Below, in pieces: positions 15,715 to 24,708 of a DNA stretch of 64,000 bases. A program made the translations under genes and the position numbers. The notes below the pieces were generated by a model. That model was given only the letters and a program-made list of their open reading frames with translations. It did not search any database and had not been told where the DNA came from. Every line of letters starts with the position of its first letter. Within the stretch, counting starts at the first letter, position 1. The stretch is from Algoriphagus sp. (GTDB lineage Bacteria > Bacteroidota > Bacteroidia > Cytophagales > Cyclobacteriaceae): assembly GCA_018336015.1 (NCBI GenBank), contig JAGXQZ010000013.1, positions 1 through 64,000 of the forward strand. Reading direction: 5' to 3'.

Positions 15715-18261
15715 TTAATCTCCTGAAGTCTCTTTCAAGATTTTGTTGATTCTTTCCAAAGCATCTTCGAGGTGAAGTTTGCTCATACGGTCAGAAGTTC
15801 TTCCGATAGCTCCTCTGATTTGATTTTGAAGTGTTTTCAATTCACCTCTAGCCATTGGTCTGATATCAGACTGTGCCGCATTAAGCTGTGGACCAGCAAA
15901 AGCTCTGAATTGAGCAGGCAGCTGTGCCACACTTCCTGTAAGCAATAATTCCAATCGCTCAATGTGTGCTCTCTGCAAGGCTCTACGGTGAACATCGATG
16001 GTTCTACCCGCAGCTAGTTCAGTCCAAATGCCTTTTCTCAAGTCATCAAACAGCTCGGTGATTTTGTAGGCATTGTTTCCATTGAGGGCTTCATTTTCGA
16101 TCACTCTACCTAGTCTGCCCCATTCAAGAATGCCATTTAGGGTAGTAACTTGAATGCCTCGGATTCTTTCCAATGCACCAAAGTCTCCTATTCTGGCAAT
16201 GATTGCCTCATCCATCAGCCAGCTTGGAGTTGCAAAAAGCTGCTTATTCAAGAAGTCCACTGCTGACTTTTGCATTTCCTTGGAGGTGTGGGTATAGACA
16301 GCTTCATTTTGTCCCGCAGACTTGTAGACTTCCATGACACCGCCGACGTTGGTTCTCACATGGCCCATGTATCGGTTAAACTGCCCGATGACCTGTCCAT
16401 ACATTTCTTCCAAGTCAGCATAGTTTTTATAAGGCTTGTCTTTTTCGCTGGTCCATTCCATCAGGTTTGGCATGATGCGCTTCAGGTTTTTGATCCCGTA
16501 TTCGGATGCAAGCATGGCATTGTCACCCAAATCTTCAGATTGCGTCGTAGGGTCGTAGCTGTTGCCTTGACGACCGTAGCGGTACACAGGATCACCTTTT
16601 TTCTCCACGATCCACTTGTCCAAGGTTGGCAGCTCATCTTCAGGTGTCTTGGCATCCAGAATAGGCTTGTAACCCCACATGATGGCATACTTGTCATATG
16701 GCCCTACATCGGGCATCAGGCTAACGCCTTTGTCTTCCGGTTGGGCGACATAGTTAAAACGCGCGTAGTCCATGATTGAAGGAGCTGTTCCAAATTCCTT
16801 CGTAAAGGCCGGATCTCTCAGCTTTTCTACTGGATAAGCTACCGAAGAGGCAAAGTTGTGAGGCAGACCCAAGGTATGTCCCACTTCGTGAGCGGATACA
16901 AATCGAATCAATCTACCCATCACTTCGTCGTCAAATTTTACACTTCTCGCGTCAGGATTTACAGCAGCCGTCTGGATGAAGAACCAGTTTCTCAAAAGGT
17001 TCATCACATTGTGGTACCATCCGATATCAGACTCGATGATTTCACCTGATCTAGGATCAGATACGTGAGGTCCGTAAGCATTTTGAATATCAGATGCGAA
17101 ATATCTGATTACGGAGTATCTCGCATCTTCAGGGCTCCAGGTAGGATCTTCTTCTGGACTTGGAGCTTCTTTGGCAATGATGGCATTTTTAAAACCTGCT
17201 GCCTCAAAGGCTTTCTGCCAGTCTTCGACTCCTTGCTTCAAAAATGGCACCCACTTCTTAGGCGTAGCAGGATCGATGTAGTATACGATCGGCTGCTTGG
17301 GCTCCACTAATTCCCCACGCTTAAACTTCTCCTCATCGCCAGGTTTCACTTCCAATCTCCATCTGTCAAGGTACCTTCTCGATGTGGCACGCTGCTCGTC
17401 TGCACCATAATCCACGTAGGATCTGGCAAACCAACCTACACGCTGATCGGCAAGACGCTGCTTCATCGGCTCCTTTGGAAGGAGGATCATGGAGGCATTC
17501 ATCTCCAAGGTGATCAATCCCGTCACGCTGTTTGACGGAGGCTCTGAAGCTGCATAGGTAAGTACATATCTAGCTTCGATATTGATCGGATAGGTATGAA
17601 TGTGCTGGATAAACGAACGCTCATTATCCAGTCGAGTGATACGATACTCAGTTCTCCGATTTCGCTGAATACCAAGGGCTTGGTTGTCTTTAGTAAATAG
17701 ATCTGTTGCCTCGATCACGGTTCCTGTAGAATCTGTTCCTCTGGATTTGATGGCAAACTTCTGAAGAATGGGCTCTAGGTTGGAGGCCTTTACGGCCATG
17801 GAGATCGGTAAGGAGTCAGCAGCGTAGTTGTTGACAGAGACTACTTTAAGAAGGATGTCATCCTGATTTTTCTCCCACCGTACCATCAGGTTGGTGGTGT
17901 TTTCACCACCATATCCGATGCCGTCAGCAGTTTTGGCGATTCTCACCACCATCAGCATGTCACGGCCTAGTAGGGAATCAGGGATTTCGTAAAAGTATTT
18001 GTCTTCGATTTGGTGCACCTTGAAAAGTCCTGCTTTGCTTTTTGCTTTAGCTGTGATGACTTCTTTGTACGGTTTTGGTCCGTTGGCGGGTGCTTGTGGT
18101 CGGGCAGGTGTGGCAGGAGCAGCGGCAGCGGGAGTTTCAGCACCTTTTTTCTTTTTTTTCTGTGCGAAAGAGTCCTCTGCCTGAAGCAACGCACCCATTA
18201 GACCTAATACAAAGGTGGTTCTCCTTAGTAATTTGGGTAGGGTTTTGTTCATAGCTTTCAA
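15715..18261 (-). CDS. Secreted zinc-dependent metalloprotease (DUF5117/DUF4953 type)
   Basis: The 848-residue product has a signal peptide (TTFVLGLMGALLQAEDSFAQ), then a Lys and Ala/Pro-rich linker (~residues 35-62), a DUF5117-like domain (~100-290) and a metzincin-like catalytic domain. The zinc motif HEVGHTLGLPHN at ~residue 460 is the extended HExxHxxGxxH, followed by the Met-containing turn APSIMDYARFNYV. The C-terminal ~300 residues are helical. Members are widespread in Bacteroidota with unknown substrates. Met4 (18252) is an alternative start. It is periplasmic or surface-exposed, and has its own terminator. Confidence 0.92.
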   Translation of the reverse strand: MKAMNKTLPKLLRRTTFVLGLMGALLQAEDSFAQKKKKKGAETPAAAAPATPARPQAPANGPKPYKEVITAKAKSKAGLFKVHQIEDKYFYEIPDSLLGRDMLMVVRIAKTADGIGYGGENTTNLMVRWEKNQDDILLKVVSVNNYAADSLPISMAVKASNLEPILQKFAIKSRGTDSTGTVIEATDLFTKDNQALGIQRNRRTEYRITRLDNERSFIQHIHTYPINIEARYVLTYAASEPPSNSVTGLITLEMNASMILLPKEPMKQRLADQRVGWFARSYVDYGADEQRATSRRYLDRWRLEVKPGDEEKFKRGELVEPKQPIVYYIDPATPKKWVPFLKQGVEDWQKAFEAAGFKNAIIAKEAPSPEEDPTWSPEDARYSVIRYFASDIQNAYGPHVSDPRSGEIIESDIGWYHNVMNLLRNWFFIQTAAVNPDARSVKFDDEVMGRLIRFVSAHEVGHTLGLPHNFASSVAYPVEKLRDPAFTKEFGTAPSIMDYARFNYVAQPEDKGVSLMPDVGPYDKYAIMWGYKPILDAKTPEDELPTLDKWIVEKKGDPVYRYGRQGNSYDPTTQSEDLGDNAMLASEYGIKNLKRIMPNLMEWTSEKDKPYKNYADLEEMYGQVIGQFNRYMGHVRTNVGGVMEVYKSAGQNEAVYTHTSKEMQKSAVDFLNKQLFATPSWLMDEAIIARIGDFGALERIRGIQVTTLNGILEWGRLGRVIENEALNGNNAYKITELFDDLRKGIWTELAAGRTIDVHRRALQRAHIERLELLLTGSVAQLPAQFRAFAGPQLNAAQSDIRPMARGELKTLQNQIRGAIGRTSDRMSKLHLEDALERINKILKETSGD

Positions 18262-18357
18262 ATTTGATTAAGAAATAAAGTAACTTCCAAAGCGTGGGAT
18301 AAGGGAGATGTAAAACTTATTTTTTGATAAGCGGTTGCATCATAAAATCAAAGGCAC

Positions 18358-19476
18358 TTGGACAAGCAAAAAAGAGAAGTGATCGTCATCGGTGGAGGGC
18401 TTGCAGGATTGGTATCCTCCTTACTTTTGGCCAAAGACGGACACAAAGTACTACTGATTGAAAAGAAAGTTTATCCTTTTCATCGGGTCTGCGGCGAGTA
18501 TGTTTCCAATGAAGTTCTAGACTTTTTAACCAGGAGTGGCCTTTTGCCTGATTTTTTAGAGCTTCCGCAAATCAGCCAATTTCAATTTTCGGACACCAAG
18601 GGTCAGGCTGTTCGCATTCCTCTTGATTTAGGAGGCTTTGGCATTAGCCGATACGTCATGGATGAATGGCTTTATCAGCTTGCCTTGGAAGAGGGGGTGG
18701 AAGTCAAAACAGGAATTCAGGTAAGTGATTTGACTTTTGATCCTGCCTCTGACCTATTTCAGGTTCAGCTATCTGATTTTTCTACCATCACAGCAAAGTA
18801 TGTTTTGGGGGCTTTTGGAAAAAGAAGCAAATTGGACAAGGTGCTCAAGCGCAAGTTTTTCTTTGAGCGAAGTCCCTACATCGGTGTGAAGTATCATGTG
18901 AAAACTGACTTTGACCGCGAAACAGTAGCTCTTCATAATTTCGATGGAGGGTATTGCGGGATCAACGCCATCGAATCCGGCAAATTCAACCTCTGCTATC
19001 TTGGTAGTAGGGATCAGCTCCGCACCTACGGTTCGATCGAGGAGATGGAGCGTGAGGTCCTTTGGAAAAACCCGATCCTCAAGCACATTTTTCAGGAGAG
19101 TGAATTTTTGTTTGAAAAGCCTGAGGTCATTAATGAAATCAATTTTGAGCCCAAGCAGCCGGTGGAAAATCACGTGCTCATGATCGGTGATACTGCCGGA
19201 TTGATCACCCCGCTCTGTGGAAACGGCATGGCCATGGCGATTCACTCTGCCAAGCTTGCCGTGGAAGCACTTACCCAAGGTGACTCACGGATTGAAGTAG
19301 AGCAGCTGTATTCCAAAAAATGGAATGCACATTTTCGACGGAGATTGGCCGTGGGACGGACAGTCCAAAAGCTCTTTGGTTCAGGTCGAGGGTCGGTGCT
19401 GGCCCGAGGACTTATCCAATATGTTCCCTTCGCAGCCAATCTGATTATGAGAAATACACACGGTCAGCCTTTTTGA
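18358..19476 (+). CDS. FAD-dependent oxidoreductase in type III PKS locus
   Basis: The 372-residue flavoprotein has the dinucleotide motif VIVIGGGLAGLVSSLLLAKD, then PFHRVCGEYVSNEVLDFL, and the FAD-closing motif MIGDTAGLITPLCGNGMAMA, as in the geranylgeranyl-reductase and aromatic hydroxylase group. Start is TTG at 18358: an in-frame stop lies at 18343-18345 and no ATG precedes the FAD motif. It converges on the UbiA gene with no gap: TGA and TCA lie side by side as TGATCA (19474-19479). By analogy with SrsC of Streptomyces, it may hydroxylate the polyketide product to a quinone (inference); alternatively it saturates a prenyl chain. Confidence 0.85.
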   Translation: MDKQKREVIVIGGGLAGLVSSLLLAKDGHKVLLIEKKVYPFHRVCGEYVSNEVLDFLTRSGLLPDFLELPQISQFQFSDTKGQAVRIPLDLGGFGISRYVMDEWLYQLALEEGVEVKTGIQVSDLTFDPASDLFQVQLSDFSTITAKYVLGAFGKRSKLDKVLKRKFFFERSPYIGVKYHVKTDFDRETVALHNFDGGYCGINAIESGKFNLCYLGSRDQLRTYGSIEEMEREVLWKNPILKHIFQESEFLFEKPEVINEINFEPKQPVENHVLMIGDTAGLITPLCGNGMAMAIHSAKLAVEALTQGDSRIEVEQLYSKKWNAHFRRRLAVGRTVQKLFGSGRGSVLARGLIQYVPFAANLIMRNTHGQPF

Positions 19477-20373
19477 TCAGTAACCGAAGACCTGAAGGAT
19501 CTGGGTATTTTCCAGAAAGTAATAAATAAAGAAAGCGTTGAGTGAAATAGCAGACAGGGCATTCATCCCCATGGCCCAGCTGTAGGAGGCATATTTTTCA
19601 GGATTGGTCCGAACAAAACCAAACCAAACCAGAAAAAACAATAGGATTGGAGCCATTGCCCCAAGGTAAATCCAGAGGATAGGGGTCTGTCCTCTGTCCA
19701 AAAAATACCAGACAAATGCAGCTCCGGTAAGGGCAAAGAAGAAACTTGAAAATGCAAAAGTACCTTGGATTCCCAAGGTTCTGCTCAACGTTTGGTCTCC
19801 TCTACGAGCATCTTCCCGATGCTGATAGACCTGGGTCAAGGGATAATTGCCCCAAAGCATCAAGCTGGTCAACAGGCCCGGGATGAGCACATGGGGCTTG
19901 AAGATTACTTCCCAACCCAATTCACTCAAGCCTGCATAGGCCATGGCAAAGGTGAAATAACCTTGAAAAAGTCCTGCGATCACCCAACTGGTCCAAGGAT
20001 ATTTTTTGATCCGGATGGAGGGATGACTATAAGCCATGCTTACCAAACCATAGACGGCGAGCATGCTGGCAAAAGACCAACTGATCCATGCTCCCAAAAG
20101 CAAGGCGATCACAAAAAAAACCTGTGCCAGCCAATATAAATCTGGAGTCACTTTGGGAGGAAATTTCAATCCTCCGATACTCTCCTCATCCCGATCAAAA
20201 TAACTGTTGTACCCATTGCTACTGGGATACAAAAACAAGTGCAGGGCAATAAAGACCAAAGCCAATCGCATTTCGTTGAGATTGGGGGTCAGGGCCAGCG
20301 CAAAAAAGAAAACAGGCATCAGGAAAAATGAAAACGGAATGCGAAGATGTTTGATACTGGAGCGCGTGATCAT
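19477..20373 (-). CDS. UbiA-family membrane prenyltransferase
   Basis: The 298-residue protein has about eight membrane helices. The first Asp-rich motif is SNGYNSYFDRDEESIGGL (NxxxDxDxE-like) and the second YQHREDARRGDQTLSRTLG (DxxxGD). Together they bind the prenyl diphosphate through magnesium. UbiA enzymes attach isoprenoid chains to aromatic rings. It is divergent from the type III PKS (91 bp) and converges on the FAD oxidoreductase, so its acceptor is likely the polyketide product (inference). It lacks the length and context of MenA or UbiA of quinone synthesis. Confidence 0.88.
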   Translation of the reverse strand: MITRSSIKHLRIPFSFFLMPVFFFALALTPNLNEMRLALVFIALHLFLYPSSNGYNSYFDRDEESIGGLKFPPKVTPDLYWLAQVFFVIALLLGAWISWSFASMLAVYGLVSMAYSHPSIRIKKYPWTSWVIAGLFQGYFTFAMAYAGLSELGWEVIFKPHVLIPGLLTSLMLWGNYPLTQVYQHREDARRGDQTLSRTLGIQGTFAFSSFFFALTGAAFVWYFLDRGQTPILWIYLGAMAPILLFFLVWFGFVRTNPEKYASYSWAMGMNALSAISLNAFFIYYFLENTQILQVFGY

Positions 20374-20463
20374 AGCGGAGTTGGATTGGGTACTTAACCT
20401 TATTGGGTAGAAAGGGTTGTGAGTATACAGACCAAATTAGAAATATTCCCCTAACTTGAATTA

Positions 20464-21543
20464 ATGAATTCCAGCATTGTTAGCATTGGCATCTCCTATC
20501 CGGGAAAGCCGATTTCTCAGTCCGAAATATCCCGATTTATGCAGATGGCGCATCAGCTGGATGATTTGGAAAGCCGAAAGCTTCAATTTTTTTATCGGAT
20601 TTCCGGAATTGATTTTCGCCATAGTGTCTTGGAAGATTTTGAGAAAAAAGAACCCAACGATTTTTCCTTTTTCCCCAAGTCAAAAGATTTGAACCCATTC
20701 CCTGGGACCAAGGCCCGGATGGAAGTGTTTCAAATAGAAGCACCTCGCTTAGCTTTGAAAGCTTCTCAATCCGCTTTGAATCAGGCAAAAGTTCCAGCTC
20801 ATGAAGTTACCCATCTGGTGTTGGTCTCCTGCACCGGAATGGTCGCTCCGGGAGTGGAGCTGGACTTGGTACAGCACTTGGGTCTTGATGATTCGGTGGA
20901 GCGGTATTGCATTCATTTTATGGGCTGTTATGCTGCATTCACAGGATTGAAGCTTGCTGACAAAATCCTGAAAGCGCAGCCTGAGGCCAAAGTCCTGGTC
21001 GTGGCGGTGGAGCTTTGCACCCTTCATTTTCAGAAAGAATACACCGAAGACAACCTCCTCGCCAACTCGCTTTTTGGAGATGGGGCTGCAGCTGCCTTGG
21101 TCATGAGATCGGACCAGGGTTTGGTGATTAAAAACTACCTGAGTCAGATCCTGCGCGAAGGAGAAAAAGACATGGCTTGGGGCATTGGTGATTTTGGGTT
21201 TGAGATGAGGCTGAGCCAGTACATTCCTGCGCTTTTGGATCAGGGGATAAATAAATTGAAAGGTGCTTTTGAAGCGAAGTTTGGTCTCTCTCAGATTACC
21301 CAATTTGCCATTCATCCGGGGGGAAAGCAGATTTTGCAGAAAGTTCAAGAGGCTTTTGACCTACCTCCTGAAGTAAACAGGCATTCGATGGATGTCTTGA
21401 GAAATTTCGGGAACATGTCCTCTGTCAGTATTTTGTTTGTCTTGGAGAAAGTAATGAAGGACAATGCCATCAAGGGGGATTTATTGGCCATGGGCTTTGG
21501 ACCTGGTTTGACTTTGGAAACACTCTTACTGGATAAGCGATGA
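20464..21543 (+). CDS. Type III polyketide synthase
   Basis: The 359-residue homodimeric ketosynthase belongs to the chalcone/stilbene synthase family. The catalytic triad is visible: Cys155 in HFMGCYAAFTGLKLADK, His284 in FAIHPGGKQI and Asn317 in RNFGNMSSVSILFVLE, with the C-terminal MGFGPGLTLETLLL loop. It condenses malonyl-CoA onto an acyl starter to give a resorcinol, phloroglucinol or pyrone. The methyltransferase ORF overlaps its stop by 4 bp (ATGA), so both are co-translated. No acyl carrier protein or DarA/DarB gene is near, so this is not a flexirubin cluster. Confidence 0.93.
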   Translation: MNSSIVSIGISYPGKPISQSEISRFMQMAHQLDDLESRKLQFFYRISGIDFRHSVLEDFEKKEPNDFSFFPKSKDLNPFPGTKARMEVFQIEAPRLALKASQSALNQAKVPAHEVTHLVLVSCTGMVAPGVELDLVQHLGLDDSVERYCIHFMGCYAAFTGLKLADKILKAQPEAKVLVVAVELCTLHFQKEYTEDNLLANSLFGDGAAAALVMRSDQGLVIKNYLSQILREGEKDMAWGIGDFGFEMRLSQYIPALLDQGINKLKGAFEAKFGLSQITQFAIHPGGKQILQKVQEAFDLPPEVNRHSMDVLRNFGNMSSVSILFVLEKVMKDNAIKGDLLAMGFGPGLTLETLLLDKR

Positions 21544-22244
21544 GTATTTTTTCCCAAAGAAGTACGGAAAAGGAAATCATGGACGATCTGGACTGCTCAG
21601 GTCCTGTCCTAGAGCAGACCCTTCGAGAACTCAAAACCATCAATCGATGGCTGGGAGGAAATCATGTCACCACATTGGGACTGACCCAACTTATTCGCGA
21701 AAATCCCCAAAAGCACTACGAAATCACAGACATCGGTTGTGGTGGAGGAGATATGATCCGAGTCATGAGCAGGTGGGCTCAAAAGCATGAAATCCCGGCC
21801 CAATTTACCGGAATCGATGCCAACGGGAACATTATTGAATTTGCCAAGGTTAGACAAAGTGACCTGCCTGCCATCAGGTGGAGGGTTCAGAATGTCTTCG
21901 AACCCGAATTTGCTGCCGAAAAGACGGATCTAATTACCTGTACGTTATTTACCCACCATTTCACAGATGTGGAATTGAAGGAGCTTTTGAAAGCGATGAA
22001 ATCAAAGGCCCGATTGGGGATCGTGATCAATGACCTGCATCGTCACCGCCTTGCCTATTACAGCATCAAGTGGCTGACCAAGCTCTTCAGCAGATCACCT
22101 ATGGTACAAAATGATGCTCCGCTTTCTGTGTTGAGAAGTTTTTCCAAAACCGATTGGGAAAGAGTCCTTAAAGGCGCTGGCATTCAGCGGTTCCAAATTC
22201 GCTGGTTTTGGGCATTCAGATGGCAGGTCATCGTACGTTTTTAG
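21540..22244 (+). CDS. SAM-dependent methyltransferase coupled to type III PKS
   Basis: The 234-residue class I methyltransferase shows motif I ITDIGCGGGDMIRVMS (~residues 60-75), the acidic loop TGIDANGNIIEFAK, and ITCTLFTHHFTDVELKELL (motif IV region). The C-terminal RLAYYSIKWLTKLFSRSP looks amphipathic and may touch the membrane. The start overlaps the PKS stop by ATGA. By analogy with BpsB of Bacillus and SrsB of Streptomyces it should methylate the polyketide (O- or C-methylation undetermined). Confidence 0.88.
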   Translation: MSIFSQRSTEKEIMDDLDCSGPVLEQTLRELKTINRWLGGNHVTTLGLTQLIRENPQKHYEITDIGCGGGDMIRVMSRWAQKHEIPAQFTGIDANGNIIEFAKVRQSDLPAIRWRVQNVFEPEFAAEKTDLITCTLFTHHFTDVELKELLKAMKSKARLGIVINDLHRHRLAYYSIKWLTKLFSRSPMVQNDAPLSVLRSFSKTDWERVLKGAGIQRFQIRWFWAFRWQVIVRF

Positions 22245-22267
22245 GACTTAAACCAAAGCAATAACTA

Positions 22268-23095
22268 ATGGAACTATCACCGGAAACAGTGAAAACCCTT
22301 TGGGATGAAGGCATTCAATTGGCCTATAAAATCATTCCCACATTGATATATGCTCTTCTTTTTTACCTAATCGGTCGTTTTTTCGTCCGTAAGCTCCTCA
22401 AAGGATTTGAGCTGATTTTGGAAAAAAGAGAAGCCAATCCTTCGCTAAATAGTTTTTTGGTAGGATTGGTGAAAGCCTTGCTTTACGTATCTCTATTTAT
22501 TGGAGTGGCGACGATTTTGGGAGTGCCGATGTCTTCATTCTTTGCCATTCTCGGAGCAGCAGGTTTGGCGATAGGCTTGGCATTGCAGGGCTCTCTTTCC
22601 AATTTTGCCGGAGGAGTTCTGATCTTATTGTTTAAGCCATTCCAAGTTGGGGATGCGATCAATGGTCGCGGATTTACTGGTGTAGTAAGAAAAATAGACA
22701 TCCTCTATACCCACTTGACCACTTTTGACAATCAGGAAGTAATCATTCCCAACGGAGCTTTGGCCAACTCAGAAGTGGTCAATCTCAACTCCCAACCCAC
22801 ACGCAGAGTCGAAATCAAGGTTGGTGTGTCATACAGCTCAGACCTTAAAGTAGTCAGAGAGACTATCCTGGCTTTGTTGTTAGAGGATTCGCGGATTTTG
22901 ACTGATCCTCAGCCGGTGGTATGGCTCAATAATTTTGGGGATAGTTCACTGGATTTGGTGATTAGAGTTTGGACTCAGACGGAAAACCTGTGGCCGGTTT
23001 ACTTTGAGACTATGGAAAAAATCAACAACACGTTCCGAGAAAAGAACATCGAGATTCCTTTCCCGCAGCGCGTGATCAATCAAAAAGGCGATTAA
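22268..23095 (+). CDS. Small-conductance mechanosensitive channel (MscS)
   Basis: The 275-residue protein has three transmembrane helices and the MscS pore helix and beta-domain signature MSSFFAILGAAGLAIGLALQ, then SLSNFAGGVLILLFKPFQVG, and the conserved QEVIIPNGALANSEVVNLN. Length matches E. coli MscS. It forms a heptamer in the inner membrane that opens on osmotic down-shock. It begins 23 bp after the methyltransferase gene and may share its transcript, but with no functional link. Confidence 0.95.
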   Translation: MELSPETVKTLWDEGIQLAYKIIPTLIYALLFYLIGRFFVRKLLKGFELILEKREANPSLNSFLVGLVKALLYVSLFIGVATILGVPMSSFFAILGAAGLAIGLALQGSLSNFAGGVLILLFKPFQVGDAINGRGFTGVVRKIDILYTHLTTFDNQEVIIPNGALANSEVVNLNSQPTRRVEIKVGVSYSSDLKVVRETILALLLEDSRILTDPQPVVWLNNFGDSSLDLVIRVWTQTENLWPVYFETMEKINNTFREKNIEIPFPQRVINQKGD

Positions 23096-23119
23096 CTCAA
23101 TTCACCCTTTCAAGCTTTT

Positions 23120-23797
23120 TTAATACTTCTTGAGCACCTCATGTAAAGGTTTTCTTTCCAAATCAGGTACATAAGCATCTTCTTTGGGATAGCCTACCGG
23201 CAAAAGCAAGTAGGGGCGTTCATTCTCTGGGCGCCCCAGTAGTTTACTTAGAAAATTCATGGGGCTTGGCGTGTGTGTAACGGTCACCAAACCGGCCAAA
23301 TGAATGGCCGAGATCAACATGCCGCAGGCTATTCCTACGGATTCGTTGACATAGTAGTGTTGGGATTTGACCCCATTTTCCAAGCCGTAAGATTGCTTGA
23401 AAACCGCGATCAGGTATGGCGCTTCTTCCAGAAAAGGTTTTTGCCAGTCAGTAGCCAGAGGTTTTAAATCTTGCTTCCAATCTTCAGGCATTCGTTCAGA
23501 ATAGCTGATTCGTTCCTCTTCTTCGGCAGCTATCCGAATTTGTTTTTTGATTTCGGGATCAGAAATCATACAAAAAGTCCAAGGCTGCTTGTGTGCCCCT
23601 GAAGGAGCTGTGGCTGCGGTACGAATGATGTTTTCGATGATTTCCTCGGGGACCATTCGGGAGTCTATCGCTCTTACAGTCCTCCTTTTGTTCATTTTTT
23701 CGAAGAAAGAAAAAGCATTTACACGCATTTCATCCTCGGTGAGCTGATTGAATGGTAACCTGACATGAGGAAACCCATTGATTTCTATTTTTTCCAT
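23120..23797 (-). CDS. Nitroreductase-family flavoprotein
   Basis: The 225-residue FMN-dependent enzyme has KRRTVRAIDSRMVPEEIIEN (FMN phosphate contact), TAATAPSGAHKQPWTFCMIS, and VGIACGMLISAIHLAGLVTV, typical of the nitroreductase family. The related BluB and IYD subfamilies share the TAPSGAHKQPW motif and the C-terminal LPVGYPKEDAYVP loop. Substrate cannot be told. It is a cytoplasmic NAD(P)H oxidoreductase. The hairpin at 23804 separates it from the lipoprotein gene upstream. Confidence 0.88.
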   Translation of the reverse strand: MEKIEINGFPHVRLPFNQLTEDEMRVNAFSFFEKMNKRRTVRAIDSRMVPEEIIENIIRTAATAPSGAHKQPWTFCMISDPEIKKQIRIAAEEEERISYSERMPEDWKQDLKPLATDWQKPFLEEAPYLIAVFKQSYGLENGVKSQHYYVNESVGIACGMLISAIHLAGLVTVTHTPSPMNFLSKLLGRPENERPYLLLPVGYPKEDAYVPDLERKPLHEVLKKY

Positions 23798-23803
23798 ATT
23801 AAA

Positions 23804-23829
23804 AAAGGCTACCCCGAAAGATAGCCTTT
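23804..23829 (-). terminator. Terminator after the minus-strand lipoprotein gene
   Basis: AAAGGCTA (23804-23811) pairs with TAGCCTTT (23822-23829); on the minus strand the stem is followed by a T-rich run. It sits between the lipoprotein gene ending at 23853 and the nitroreductase gene. Confidence 0.75.
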
Positions 23830-23852
23830 ACTCGATTTCCGCAAAAAACGAC

Positions 23853-24680
23853 TTAGTCCAAAGTCATCTCTTTCACTCCACCAGGATAGGTAATGGTGAG
23901 TTTTTTATCACATTCTCCAGTACCATAGTCAACGGTGAAAACAAAAGACAAATAGCTAAAATTGATTTTTCCCTTGTTGGGGATCGAAATGCCTGATTCT
24001 ACACAGGATTGGGTCACTATGAGTGGCTCTGAAATAGAAGCAGTGTAGGAGATTCCAGTCTTGCTCGTCCCACTGCCAGTGCCTGTTACAGATGCCTGAT
24101 ATCCCGAAGAGCCAAGGGTTATTTTTCTAACCTGATCGGTGATGAAAGAGGATACTTTTCCGTCAGGCCAGGTGACTTTGCCATTCTGGATTTTAACAGC
24201 CAGCGTGATTTCAAAATTCTGAATGTTGATGCCTGTATTGGTGATGGTGCGGGTTCCTTCCACTTTGAGTCCGTTGACTTCGTAGCCTTGGAAAGTGGTA
24301 ACCACGCTAGATCCGGGAATTAAGAAGCTGCCTGTATAGGTGAAAATGACTTTGCCTTTTCTGGTGATTCCATTAGAGGTACAACCTGAGCCAAAGTCAA
24401 GAGTAATTTTTTTACCTGCTGTGTCGTGATTGAGTGTGGCAGTAGAGCAAATAGATCCATTGGCTATAGTAGTAGTTCGAAATCCAAGGCCGCTCGCTTC
24501 AAGAGACTTTAAGGTGAGATTGTCCAAGTCTTCCAAGACGGTGTTGACCTCAAATTCATCTTCCACCAAAGACAAATCTGGTTCCGGTAGGATGGAGTCG
24601 AGTCCTTCGTTACAGGAAAATAATGCAAACGTGATAAAGGATAAGACGACAAGTGGTCTAAATAATCGGGTCGTATTCAT
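23853..24680 (-). CDS. Lipoprotein of unknown function
   Basis: I start this 275-residue protein at 24680 (MNTTRLFRPLVVLSFITF), which gives a lipobox LFSC at Cys23; the open frame begins 90 bp earlier without a signal. The Cys is followed by N-E-G-L-D and a run rich in Asp and Glu. The body is beta-rich with many Thr/Gly strands (GKVIFTYTGSFLIPGSSVV, GTRTITNTGINIQNFEITLA) and three cysteines in the second half. No named family. It is 28 bp downstream of the 55-residue gene and may end that metal-linked operon. Confidence 0.78.
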   Translation of the reverse strand: MNTTRLFRPLVVLSFITFALFSCNEGLDSILPEPDLSLVEDEFEVNTVLEDLDNLTLKSLEASGLGFRTTTIANGSICSTATLNHDTAGKKITLDFGSGCTSNGITRKGKVIFTYTGSFLIPGSSVVTTFQGYEVNGLKVEGTRTITNTGINIQNFEITLAVKIQNGKVTWPDGKVSSFITDQVRKITLGSSGYQASVTGTGSGTSKTGISYTASISEPLIVTQSCVESGISIPNKGKINFSYLSFVFTVDYGTGECDKKLTITYPGGVKEMTLD

Positions 24681-24708
24681 AGAGATAGAAGTTAAAAGTA
24701 GATCAAAT

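Noticed and set aside
16270-16779. 169-codon plus-strand frame
   Set aside because: It is antisense to the metalloprotease coding sequence and has no domain.
18358-22244. Flexirubin (aryl polyene-dialkylresorcinol) cluster
   Set aside because: No DarA/DarB, acyl carrier protein or ketosynthase set; only a type III PKS is present.
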